From Vulpes vulpes (lineage: Eukaryota > Chordata > Mammalia > Carnivora > Canidae), in assembly GCF_048418805.1 (NCBI RefSeq), contig NC_132788.1, forward strand, positions 107,582,194 to 107,646,193: 64,000 nucleotides of DNA, given 5' to 3'. Position numbers and translations under genes: made by a program. Positions within the stretch are counted from its first letter, which is position 1. The number at the start of each line of letters is the position of its first letter. Of this stretch, positions 43,736 to 55,600 are shown piece after piece. The notes beneath the pieces were generated by a model. The model was not told the origin of the DNA and did no database searches. It saw only the letters and a program-made list of their open reading frames with translations.

Positions 43736-44067
43736 GGAAGGTACCTTCCGGAGGAGAGGATGCCTGCAGGAGATGCTTTGGGGCTGGGCCTTGAAAAAAT
43801 GGATTTTCTCCAGGCTGAGAAGGAGCAGTAGGGAATTCCAGGAAGAGGTAACCACACAAGCAAAAGCCCGGAGGTGGGAGAGAACGCAGAGTAGGTAATG
43901 TGACTGGCGTGGGCTGGAGCAGAGGGAGTAGGTGAAGGGGTGGAGGGAGGTGAAGCCAGGCCGGGCCAGGTGCTGCAGGACATCTGAGGCCAGCCTGAGG
44001 ATCTGGGGTTTGTCCTGAGGAAGTTTGCCATAGGAAGCCATGGGAAGGGTTTTGTTTGTTTGTTTTT

Positions 44068-44234
44068 TAAAGTTTTTATTTATTAATGAGAGACACACAG
44101 AGAGGCAGAGACACAGGCAGAGGGAGAAGCAGGCTCCCTGTGAGGAGCCCGATGTGGGACTCGATCCCAGGACCCTAGGGTCATAGCCTGAGCAGAAGGC
44201 AGACGCCCAACCGCTGAGCCACCCAGGTGTCCCC
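44068..44234 (-). mobile_element. SINEC, minus
   Basis: 'TTAAAGTTTTTATTTATTAA', GA run, reversed head ending CACCCAGGTGTCCC. CCATGGGAAG occurs on both sides (around 44039 and 44234). Confidence 0.93.
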
Positions 44235-44330
44235 ATGGGAAGCTTTTATGTGGGAGGGCCAGGCCCAAAAATGATGGTGAGAGTTAAAGCTGCTGGGGCT
44301 GGAGCTCAGAGGGGGGAGGATGAAGAGCTG

Positions 44331-44353
44331 GCTCAGGCCGAGGGGGGCGCTAT
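44331..44353 (+). promoter_or_regulatory. possible CTCF-like site
   Basis: GGCCGAGGGGGGCGCTATG resembles the CTCF core CCASNAGGGGGCGCTA with one or two mismatches. Confidence 0.35.
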
Positions 44354-44649
44354 GTGGATAGGGAGCACGATTGAGGGGGCAGGTGCAGGGGAGGGAAGGG
44401 GCTAGGTCTAGGCCAATGCTCTGTCTTGGGGGAGCAGGACCAGGGCCCAGGTCTGGGGGAAGGTGCTACACCTAGTGACATGGCGCTTCCTGGAAAGGTT
44501 TTGGAATTAGGACTTCACAGACCCCCACCCCAGAACCGGGGATTCCTGGCGTTGTAGAAAGGTGGAACTCCGGTCTTAGCCCTTCCCAGCAGGAGTGCGG
44601 CCACTGACTTCTGGCTTGAGCTGATCAGCTGCTTCTTCTCCCCAGCTCC

Positions 44650-45190
44650 TCTGCCCATCCGTTTATTGAGCACTTGCTGTGTGCCAGGCTCTGCAAGAAA
44701 CGGCTCTGTCCCCACACGGCCTAGTGAGGGAGACAAATGCCGAATAGAACAACCCGCAGGGAAATGTGGTGTTGGGGAAACAAAACCCACTCTGGCGGGA
44801 CCTCGACAAAACCCACTCTGGCGGGACCTCGAAGGAGGGAGAACGGGATACAGGATTTGGGAATAACCAGGTGGGATGAGTGAATGACCGTATAAATGGG
44901 TGGCCTCAGAGGTGACCTCTGAGCTGAGACTTGAATGACCCAAAGCAAGGGAACAGCATTTCAGGCAGAGGGAACAGTAAATGCAAAAGCCCTGAGGCAG
45001 GCCCCTATCTGGTGGGTTAGGAAAAGAGTGGAGAGGCCAGAGTGTCGGAAGCAGAGGGGATGAGGGTGAAGATGAAGGCAGTTGGGTCCAGGGAGGGAAG
45101 GGCAGAGATGAGGTTTGTGCAGGGCCTTGTGGGAAAAGAGAAGAGTTTGGATTTTATTTTGATGACAATAGGGAGCCATTGAACACTCTA
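44650..45190 (-). mobile_element. L2 relic, minus
   Basis: 'GTTTATTGAGCACTTGCTGT', 'GAGGTGACCTCTGAGCTGAG', 'AATGCAAAAGCCCTGAGGCA', 'TTTGGATTTTATTTTGATGA', in L2 antisense order. Contains the 26-bp duplication. Confidence 0.83.
44781..44832. repeat. perfect 26-bp tandem duplication
   Basis: The 26-mer starting CAAAACCCACTCTGGC and ending GGACCTCGA is present twice with no mismatch. Confidence 0.97.
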
Positions 45191-45191
45191 G

Positions 45192-45216
45192 TACACACAC
45201 ACACACACACACACAC
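45192..45216. repeat. (CA)n microsatellite
   Basis: About 12 CA units. Confidence 0.95.
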
Positions 45217-46090
45217 GCATCTTTGTCCTCAGGATCTCTTTCTCCCCTGCGCTCCCATCCTGGGTAGGTCGCATGTCTCTCAGGCACCCCAGATAAGTAG
45301 GTTCCCTCTTGTCTCCACCACTGCTCCCCAAAGTCTTTCTCTGTACACACAAATAGTTCCCCAATCGCCAAGCTGTGATCGTGCCTTGTCCGCAGAGCTC
45401 GGAGAGGGCCAGAATCGCTTCCCCTTCGGTCACCCTCATGTTCCTGGCACCTGGAAGGATACCTGGCACCTAATAGATGCTCAATAAATTATGTGTTGGC
45501 CGGAAGGCGGTGCTGCTCCGCTCAGGAGGGCTTCGTCTACTTTGGCTCCCCCGCCTCCAACACAGGGGCAGGCATCACCGCGAGGCAGGGGTTTCTCTCT
45601 ATTTTGCGTCCGCTGCTTCTCGGTGCCTAGAGCTGTGTCTGGTCCGCAGGAGGTGCTCCAGGCATGCTTGTTGACCGACTTAACAAACTTTGAGGTTTTT
45701 CCTACGCAAGATGGGAGCAAGGAGGTGCGATGTCCCAGGTGAGTGTGGGGGATGCTCCCAGGCTGGCTGCGGTCTGTGCCCGGAGTGGAGCGCCTGCCCC
45801 CAGCGACCTGGGTCTGGTGGCAGGGATTGGGCTGCCCTTCTCAGGGCCTGCTCCGCCCTCTAGGAGCTCGCAGTCTGCTGCTGGTGGCAGGGGGAGTCCG
45901 AGTCCCACCTGCGGGAGTTTGCTCGTGCAGGGCCAGGCTGGGGGCTGTTCAGGCCCCATCTCATTAAAGGACAGCTGCAGCCTCTGCCATTTTACAGATG
46001 CGAATACTGAGGCCGAGGGGGTGAGCGGGGTCTGCCCTCCTCGGGGCAGGTTCCCGGCCTCCTCCAGAGCCTGTCTCAGCCCTCTCCTCG
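45217..46090. other. intergenic, upstream of TLE2
   Basis: MIR/L2-like 3' end at 45430-45490 ('ATGCTCAATAAATTATGTG') and reversed MIR scrap near 45960-46020. No exon recognised. Confidence 0.5.
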
Positions 46091-46627
46091 GGAGGGCGCC
46101 TTCCCCCCAACCGCCCCCTCCCCAGCACGCTGCCCCCCACCCGCCGAGGTGTCTCTGGCTTCCCCGCTCGTCTCTCCAGGGAGGGAGCGGGCGGCGTCGG
46201 CGGGGGACTGGGCGCGGGCCTCAGTTTCCCCACGGGGCCCGGCCGGGGGCGGGGTCCCGGGGCGCGGGCCCGAGGCGCGGGGGCGCGGCGGGCGGGTGGG
46301 CGGGCCGGGGGGCGGCGGCGCCACCTTAAGGCGGCTCTGCCCGCGGCTCCCGGCCGAGCCCCGCCGGAGGGAGGCGGCTCCGCGCGGGGCCCGCCGCCCG
46401 CGCCTCCGCCGACACCGGCCGCGGCTCGCGCGACCTTCCGCGCCCGCCCCGCGCCCCGCGCCCCCGCCCCGCCCCCGCCCCGCGCGCTCGGGGGGGCGCG
46501 GGCGCTCCGGGTCCCGGCCCCGCGCCGCCGCGCCCCTCCTGCTGCCTCCGGGCGCCCCGGCCCCGCCGCCGCCCCCCCTCCCCGGGATTTCGGGCTCCGG
46601 CGGCGCGGGGGCCTCCGCCTCGCCAGG

Positions 46628-46651
46628 ATGTACCCCCAGGGCAGGCACCCG
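46628..46651 (+). CDS. TLE2: TLE2 coding exon 1
   Basis: 24 nt, residues MYPQGRHP, phase 0, donor GTGAGT. It is preceded by CGCCAGG, a reasonable start context. Confidence 0.95.
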
Positions 46652-49600
46652 GTGAGTGGGCGCCCGGGCCGCGCGGGGGCGGGGGCGGGCGCGGGGGCGG
46701 GGTGGGGGCGGGCGCCCGGAGCTCAGCCCCGCGCCCCCCGCAGACCCCGCTGCAGTCGGGCCAGCCCTTCAAGTTCTCGATCTTGGAGATCTGCGACCGC
46801 ATCAAAGAGGAATTCCAGTTTCTTCAGGCTCAGTACCACAGGTGAGGGGGGCGGGGGCGCCGCGCCCCGGGGGAGCCGCGAGCTCACCTGGGAGCTCACC
46901 TGGGAGCTCACCTGGGAGCCCCCGGGGGGCCCCCGGGCGCAGCCAGGCGGGGGCGGGGCCTCCAGGGTGCCGGGAGGAGGGAGCCCCCCTGCAGGGCCGA
47001 GGGAGGGCTTCCAGGTGGAAGCGCAGGTGAGGTGGCTGGGGACGCTCAGCACTGGGGCGCTTGGAGCCTGAGAAGGGGCGGGAAGGGACTGGACGGGAGG
47101 TGGGGCGGCGAGCAGGAAGTGGGGACAGGGGACTGAGCCAAAGCCATCACTTTGGAAACTGGCCCAGACCGGGTATCTCTGCGTCCTGTGCCTGCGCCGG
47201 GTGGGGCGCAGGGTGGGATCCCCATGCCCCTCTCCTTCCCAGCCTCAAGCTGGAATGCGAGAAGCTGGCCAGTGAGAAGACAGAAATGCAACGACATTAT
47301 GTCATGGTGAGGGGCTTCGGGTGCCAGGAGCTGCGGGCGGTGGGGAGGGGGCTCCGCTGTGACTGAAAGCGCTGGGGGTTTGGCTCCCCGCTCACCCTGC
47401 CCCTCGGGGCCTCATTTTCCCTGTCTTGTAAACGGGGCTGGTTGGGATTCCTGGCCATCCTACAAACAATGAGGCAAGGATGTCCCCTCTCCCGATGGGC
47501 ATCTCCGAGGGGCCAAGGTCTCTGGGCACCTCCTCCTGCCGCCCTCCCTGCTTGCTCCTCTGGTCTTCCCCTCTGGGCTTGGGGGGAGGCTCTGTGCCCT
47601 GCTGTGATTCCCCCAGCCTGGGGGCTCCCCGGAAGCCCCAGCATCACCCAGCTCAGGGCTGGGCACCAACTGGCACAGTAGACATTCCCAACTGGCTCTT
47701 CCTTTGCAGTATTATGAGATGTCCTACGGGCTCAACATCGAAATGCATAAACAGGTAACTTTTGGGGCTCAGGGGGTGTTCAGGAGGAAGGGTGAGGGTC
47801 TGGAAGCTGTGAGAGAGACCCAGCGCTCAGGCAGTCCAGGTCTTATCCTGAAATCTCTGGGACCAGGGGGCCAGATTTCAGCCTCACAGAAGGAAAACAG
47901 TTCTGAACTTCTGGAGACAGGGTCCAGCAGAGGTGAGAAGTGGGCAGGAGCCAGGTGTCCCCGTCAAGGAGGGCTTGCAGCAGAGGCTGGCAGCCAGGTC
48001 GGGCAGGCAGTGGAGGTGACTTCCGGCCCAGGGAGGTCCCTTTCAGCCCAGAGAGTCTCATGTTTGGAGGATGGATCCTGATGATCTGAGCTGGACCCCA
48101 AGCTGCTGTTGATGCTTTAAAGGATGTAAGATTGGCCCTAGTGCCCTGAGGGTCCGAGACTCTCATCAGCTTCTGAGTGTGATGCAAGGTTCTCAGACCA
48201 GAAGGGTCTCAAATGGACTCCAGTTGTTCAAGATTAACCCCGAGACGGGGCACCCAGGTGGCTCAGTCGGTTAAGCATCCGACTCTTGATCTCAGCTCAG
48301 GTCTCGATCTCAGAGGCGTGAGTTCAAGCCCCGTCTGTGTTGGGTTCCACGCTGGGTACCGAGCCTACTTTAAAAAACAAAAAGAAATGAACCCCAAGAA
48401 CCTGACACTGACCTCAAGGTTCTCCGATAGATGAGGGACCCTGAAAGATTATGAGGTTGATGGGGTCTTAGGTTCTGTCCCTGAGACTATCAGAACAGGG
48501 TAGGGGTGGGGGGTGGAGCCTAAAACAACACTCCTTCCGGGTGGGTGGGAAGAGGAGGGGGAGTGGGCTGAGAGTGTGGGCTGCCTCAGGGTGCCCGCCC
48601 TGGTGTGCTTTTCTGGGTATGCGTGGGCTCTGCTGGCTCTGGTGTGGGCCGTGGCGGGGGGCTGACCTGCCTGGAGTAGGGCGTGGTCCTGGGGGTGCAC
48701 AAAATAGACCATCTTACAGGGTGGGAGGGGGCAGGCAGGTGCTAGGGCCCGGCCCCCACCCTCCCAGTGGGAACTCAAGCCCCGTCCAGATGCACGAGGC
48801 ACACAGCACCCCTCTAATCCTGGCAGAGGCAAAGCATAGCCTGACCCTGCACACACCTGGATATGCCATACCTGCCCCTCTCCCCGGCCCCCACGCAGCA
48901 GCTTTCACTCTGTTCAGCCTCTCGGGGCTCCCCTGGCTCAGATCCTGTCCCCGAAGACACCCGCTTGTAAAGCCACAGCCTCCCCCCCACTCCCTGTACT
49001 TCTGTGCCCAAACGTGTGGGCTTCCCCGCATACCAGCCGATTCTCCAGCTCCGACACCAGCAGATGTCCTGCGATTCAGCTTGATTCTGACACTGTCTGC
49101 CTGGAATTAGCTCAGACCTCACAGGTGCGGGGCTCGGCCCCACCGGCTGCCCCTGTAGCAGATGCCAAGCAAAAGTCTGGGTCTCTGGCCCAAGCGTCTG
49201 ACCGTTGAGCTATATATAAATTGAGGGTTCCCGTAATCCCCACCTCAGGTTCAATAATTTGCCCAAACAGTCCCCAGAACTCAGGGAAACAGTTGGCTTG
49301 TTAGATTACCCGCTTATCCTATAGGATCGGATTCAGGAACAGCCAGATGGAAGAGAGGCGCGGGGCGAGGCATGGGGCGGGGGCGCAGAGCTTCCATGCC
49401 CTGCCCGGGTGCGCCACCCTCCCAGCACCTCCATACGGTCACCCACCCGGTCACCCACCCGAGGCTCCCCACCAACTCCGTTAGGGATTTTTAGGGAGGT
49501 TTCATTGCACAGACCCAATTGGTTACATCATCGCCGTTGCTGATTAACTCGACCGCCATCCCTCTAACATACTCAGGTGTTGAGAACAGCAAGATGCTCC

Positions 49601-52600
49601 CCGCCCCCATCACTGGGAAATTCTGAGAGTTTTAGGGGCTCCTCTGTACCAGGATGTGGGACAAAGACAAGATATATGTTTCTTTTTATTAGCCCAACAC
49701 CACAAAGCCCTTCCCCTGAGCGTGGTGCACTGGGATCTCGGCCTGGCAGTGGCCCAGGTCGCAGAGGGAGCCTGTGCCCCCCAGAGACGGCCTGGGAGGG
49801 CCACTGCTTTGTTTGCGATGACCCCACGGCCCCTCGGTGCCCATCTGAGTTGGGCGTCTGGGTGGCTGCTTCCTGGGAATCTGTTGATTGTGTCTGTATC
49901 CGTCCCGGCCTTCCGGCTCCCGGCTGCCCTGGGCATCAGCTCCGCAGGCCGCGTCCTCCGCAGCCCGCCGTCCGCCCCCGAGCCTTGCCTCTCTGGCTTC
50001 AGCGTCGCCCCCTTTGCACCTGCTGGTGACGGCCCCCTACCTCCCGGGCTTTGCCAAGGCTTATTACATCTGGAGTGAGGGTCCCCCCCCCAAGCCTCCT
50101 CCCTGTTGTTTCCTGCCAGGCCGAGATTGTGAAGCGCCTCAGTGGTATCTGTGCTCAGATTATCCCCTTCCTGACCCAGGAGGTGAGTGGGCCTGTGGGG
50201 GCAGACGGGGAGCTGGATGACTGGGAGAGGGGGGACTGGTTCCGCCGGGGGGCCGGGGAGGGGGGACCGGGCAGGGGCTTCAGGGATGGACGGAGGTGGA
50301 GGCCGAGGGCGAGGAGTGGGGGCTCCGGCCCGGCCACCAGGCCGCCTGGGTCCGAGTCGTGGCCCTGTGCCCTTGGCTGCTTGCCTTGTCTGTGCCTTTG
50401 TGGTCATGTTTAGACAAGCTGATACACGCCAGGGCGATACTGGGTGCTAAGCAAGCACCCAGGAAGAGTTGGCCCTATGTGTGCTCAGTGCAGCTGGCTA
50501 GTCACGAAAGGGCAAATACCGTCCAGCTCCATTCCCGGGAGGTCCCTAGAGGAGTCTCGTCGTGCACAGAGACAGAGACGAGATGGTGGTGGGAGCCAGG
50601 GGCTGAGGGAGGAGATGGGGAGTCTCCGTGTGGGGAGATGGAAGGTTCTAGAGATGGAATGTGGGGGTGGGTGCACGACGATGTGAGTGTGCTTCGTGCC
50701 GCTGAGCTGTGCACTTAGAGACTGTTAAGATGGTGACTCGTACGTATCTGTAACCACAATAATAATTTTAAAAAGGTAGAACCGGGGCAGATGACATAAT
50801 AAGCAGTGTGAGCACCTCACTGAAACTTAAAAAAAAGCGGGGGTGGGGTGCCTGGGTGGCTCAGGTAGCAGTTAGGCGTCTGCTTTTGGCTTGGGTCATG
50901 ATGCCAGGGCCCTGCGATCAAGCGCCACATCAGGCTCCCGGCTCAGTGGGGTGTCTGCTTTTCCTCCCTCTAAATATTTTTTAAAATATTTTATTTATTT
51001 ATTAATGAGGGACACACACACACACACACACACACAGAGACAGAGAGAGAGAAAGAGGCAGAGACACAGGCAGAGGGAGAGGGAGAAGCAGGCTCCATGC
51101 AGGGAGCCCGACGTGGGACTCGATCCCGGGACTCCAGGATCACGTCCTGGGCCAAAGGCAGACGCTCCACCACTGAGCCACCCAGGGATCCTCCTCCCTC
51201 TAAAAATTTAAATAAAATCTTTAAAAGGAAAAAAAAAGTTAGCCCTTGTAAGAATTCTCCAAGGGCCTGCCAGCCTGAGGACCTTTGCAGCAGCTGTCCC
51301 TGCTTCCTGTCTGGAACATTCCATCCACAAGAGACACCAGGGCAGGTCCCCCTGCAGGGTGGGTAAATGGAGCCCCCCCTAGTTGTGACAGCGAACAAAA
51401 ACAGGGGGAGATGCTCATCTCGGATGGGACCTCGCCAAATCTGAGATTTTCTGGAAGCTCGGGAAGGAGGGATATCCTGGCTGGCGTGAGACTGTAGAGA
51501 TGGTGTCTGGAGCAGAGGGTGGGGACCGAGTGGCCGCGGTGACAAGAGCAACACGGGAAGAAAGATGGTAAACGGACCAGGAAGTGAACAGTGACACACA
51601 CAGGTGCCCCAGCGAGTCCATTCTAGCCCAGGGGTCGGGACGGTGTGGTCGGGGTCCACACCCCACCTTATAAATAAGGTTTTATGGGGACACCGGCAGG
51701 CCCGTTCAGGCACATGGTCTGCATGGCAGGATACGGAGAGAGAAGGTGCCGCAGAGAACCAAAAATATTTACTCTGTGACCCTTTACAGAAAAAGTGGTT
51801 AGGCCAACCCTCGGCCTAGACACGCTTACACGCGGGCGTGTGGATCCACAGCCGTGCGGGCACTCACACGTACATTCATCTGTTTCTATTTGAACGTATT
51901 ACATTACGTTTCTACTTAAATTTGTATTAAATGAGATTAAGTGAAACGGTTCCTTCGTCACTTGCACGGCCGCATCTCAAGTGCTCAGTAGCCACCTGCG
52001 GCCGGTGGCTTCCCGACAGTGGGGACAGAGGACGTGTTGTCATTGCTTGAGGCAAGGAGAGGCAGGAAGAAGGGTGGCAGGGCAGAGGCCCCCGGGCTAC
52101 TAGGGACAACAATTTCTACTTTGTGACCTGCTGCTGTTTTCCCCGGGTGCTGATTTAGACGGGACATTTGTGTTGTCACACTGGGGGTGCTCCTGGCACC
52201 GAGGGGGTGGGGGCCAGGAATGCTGGAAATAGCGAGCGCTGGGGACAAGGATGGACGGGAGCTGGGGCCTCGGAGGACACTGTGGGGGTGGATGGGGGCT
52301 GCCGGAGACAGGGAGCCCGAGCACCCCCTCCCGGTACCCCCGCCTCCCAGCATCAACAACAGGTGCTACAGGCCGTGGAGCGGGCCAAGCAGGTGACCGT
52401 GGGGGAGCTGAACAGCCTCATCGGGGTGAGTCCTCCCCGCCCCTACCCTGTCCTGGGGAGACCCCACTCCCGGTCCTGGGCACCCTGGAGGTGCTAAGGC
52501 TGGGGGTTCCAGGTGGGCGGCTGGAGGGGGCTCTGGCCTCTCCGGAGCCTCGGGGCGCCCCCCTATGCCCACACCCGGTGCCGGTCTCTGCTGCCTCTCG

Positions 52601-55600
52601 GGCCAGGGGCACTGCTGGGCTGCGGCCTGGCCCTGGCCCACCCGTCCTCTCTCCAGCAGCAGCAGCTCCAGCCGCTGTCCCACCATGCCCCCCCTGTACC
52701 CCTCACCCCTCGCCCTGCTGGCCTGGTGGGCAGCAGTGCCACGGGGCTGCTGGCCCTGTCCGGAGCTCTGGCCGCGCAGGCTCAGCTGGCTGCGGCTGCC
52801 AAGGAAGACCGGGCAGGTGGGGAGGCCGAGGGACCCAGAGGTGAGTGGGCCCCACAGGGTGGCGCTGGCCAGGGGAGCCCGGGTGCGGAGGGGGACTGGC
52901 AGGCCAGGCTGTCCAGAGCACCAGACTCCCCGAAGCGCCAGGGAGCGAGTGACCGGGCCCGCCCGGCCTGGGGTCAGCTTTCCTCCCAGCCGCTGTGTGT
53001 TCTTGGGCGAGCTACTGCCCGTCTCTGGACACCTGTCTGAATGTTCAGGGGAGGACGGGGGTGTAGGAAGGAGGAGGGGGGTTCTGAGCTGGGAAGGGGG
53101 CCCTATAAACTCCAGAGGGGTGCGCCCCTGGCACCACGAGCTACGAAACCCTCACCTTGTCTCCCCTCTCTCTTCGCCTCCCCTGCGTCCTGCCAGTGGA
53201 CAGAGCCCCAAGCAGGGTAAGTTGCAGGACGCCCAGGAACTCGTGTGACATTCGCTCTGTATTCGTGGGTGGCTGGAGCCGGGGGTTCTGAGCTGATGGG
53301 GTCCTCAGAGCAAGACCCCCAGCAGCTGTCTGGCTGCGTCGCCTGGAGCCTTTTGCTGTGGGAGGTGCCCCTAGACTTCTTTTTATCAAAAGTTTGGCAC
53401 CTTGAGCTTCTTTCTGCAAATGAATAAGTGAACGTGCGGGGAGTAGCCTCCACCCCCCCTTCCGTTCATCAACGCGTCCGTCATCCAGCTGATGTTGTCT
53501 CTCAGAGCTGCCCCGTAGCCCTGTGTGTAATTTTTATTATTTCTAAATTGTTTTTCTTTTTTAAAAGACTTTATGTATTCACGAGAGACACAGAGAGAGG
53601 CAGAGACACAGGCAGCGGGAAAAGCAGGCTCCCTGCGGGGAGCCCGATGTGGGACTTGATCCTAGGACCCCAGGGTCATACAGATGGGGAGACTGAGTCC
53701 CAGGGAAGGAGCCGACTGCCTGAGGCCCACAGGCAGGTTGATGCTGGGGGACGGGGATGCAGCTGACCCAGGCTTTGACCTTCGAAGGCCAGACTGTTGG
53801 CGCCTGTGGGCTGGCTTTGAGTCCTGTGTCAGCCCCTCCTTCACGGCACAGCCCTGCCTTCCCTTGGGCTCAGTTTCCCTGTCTGTATAATGGGATTAAC
53901 CATCACCTCCCCTCACAAGCTTGCTGTGGGGCGTCAAGAACTGAGCATTGACTCTGCCCTCGGAAGGTCCCATTTCCCAGATGGGAAACTTGAGGCCCAG
54001 ATCCCAATAACAGTGTTGGGGACCCTCGGGCTTGGCTATGCCAGGATGGGGTCTGGGGCCTTGGGGCTCTGACCCTCTGTCCCACCTGGCCCTGTCTCTC
54101 TGCAGAGCGCATCCCCCTCACCCCCTGAGAGTGTGGTGGAAGAGGAGCGGCCCGGTGGCCCGGCCGGCAGCGGGAAGCAGCGCGCTGAGGACAAAGATCT
54201 GTCGGGACCTTATGTAAGTGGGGGGCAAGCAGAAGACTGGGGCGGGCCCCCAGCCCTGCTGCTCAGAGCTGACCAGAGCCGAGCTCTGGCCGTGACTCTC
54301 TCACTCCAGGGCCCTCCATAGCTCCCCTTTGCCCACGGAGCGCGGGGCAATCAGAAGACCCCTGCGGGCCGAGCCCAGCTCTAGTTGCTCTTGTGTCTGA
54401 AGCCCCTGGACCAGGCAGCCGATGCCCCCCCTCCTGGATTTTGTTCCGGCCCGTGCAGCCCTCTGTGACTCCCCTTCCCCTGCCTCTCTAGGAGGCCCAG
54501 AATGTTCTGTCCTGCAGGAGGCTGGCCCTGGCCCCCCGCCCCCTCCAGGGCTGGGACCCCTCCCTCACTGTATGAGCCCGAGCCCCGCACCTGTAGTCTC
54601 TACCTCAGGCCCCCCCCAGGGCAGGGCCGCAGTGGAGGCTGGGGCTGGGGCTGGGGCTGCAGGGGGAGCACTTGTCACGTCCACGGGGCCAGCCTCACCC
54701 TGGTCCCACCTGCCTGGCAGCCCCAGAGCCCGCAGGTCCTCCTCTGTTTCTCACAGATGCCTTTGCTCCTTAAGAATCTAAACAGCTGTTCTATACACGT
54801 CAGGAACTCCTTTGGTTTTTAAAGAAGATAATTGGGGGTCGGTGGGAGGGGGTCAGAGAAGCCCCTCCTGCTGGGAAGACGTGGGCTTCAGGCTGTACCT
54901 TCGGTCTTCCTGGCCTTTCTGCTTGACACGGGGCAGCCCTGGACAACACTGTTTCCCCCAAGGGCCGTGGGGAGCCGCACAAGGAGGGAGAACTGATGTA
55001 GGGGCAGGCGTCAGGAGAAAATCCCTCTCGGGCAAGCTTGGAGGGCTGCCTGGAGGGGGCAAGCTGAAGGCCAGGAGCCTGAGGAAGGGCCGAGGCCATG
55101 GCTCTCCCCACACTGCACAGAGTGGGGAAACTGAGACCCGGGGAGGGCCCCACAGCACGTCGTGGGCATGCAGCTCCACCCCCCTCACTTTTCTCCACGA
55201 GGGACTCATGCCCCCTCCCCAGCGCCCCCCTGGACCCGAGCAAATGGCAGTCTTCTTTCCGAACCAAGTACAGGGGCCTCTGGAGCCCCCAGAGCCCTGA
55301 TCAGACCTGTGTCCGCCCCCACTCCTGGGGACGAATAAGGGGACGTGGCAGGGGCACGGCCACAGTAAGCTCTCTTCCTCTCCTCTGTCCCCCCCCCCCC
55401 CAGGAGAGTGACGAAGACAAGAGTGACTACAACCTGGTGGTGGACGAGGTGAGTCGGGGTCCAGCGTCTGACGGCAGGGCCCAGAGGTCTGGGCACAGCG
55501 AGTGGCAGGTTTGGCAGAGTGTTGGATGTGGAGGGAAGGGGGCGTCCTGGCCCCCTCTCGGTTCAGGGTGTCTGGGATGAGGGGACAGCTCGGGACAACC

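Larger units (their letters stand above)
43736..44400 (-). mobile_element. L2 relic, minus, split by a SINE
   Basis: 'AGGGAATTCCAGGAAGAGGT', 'GGCGTGGGCTGGAGCAGAGG', 'GGGTTTGTCCTGAGGAAG', and after the SINE 'GTTAAAGCTGCTGGGGCTGG'. Confidence 0.72.
46100..47050 (+). promoter_or_regulatory. TLE2: TLE2 CpG-island promoter
   Basis: CpG-dense DNA around coding exons 1 and 2, with repeated GGGGCGGGG/CCCCGCCCC boxes (46440-46490, 46680-46710) and no TATA box. The probable 5' UTR lies between about 46320 and 46627. Confidence 0.8.
50183..52350 (+). other. TLE2: TLE2 intron 5, repeat-rich
   Basis: Contains an L1 3'-end relic, two nested SINEs, an L2 scrap (51240-51360, 'GAGGACCTTTGCAGCAGCTG') and two hAT-like DNA transposon relics (51630-51825 and about 51930-52035). 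No extra exon was seen. Confidence 0.7.
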
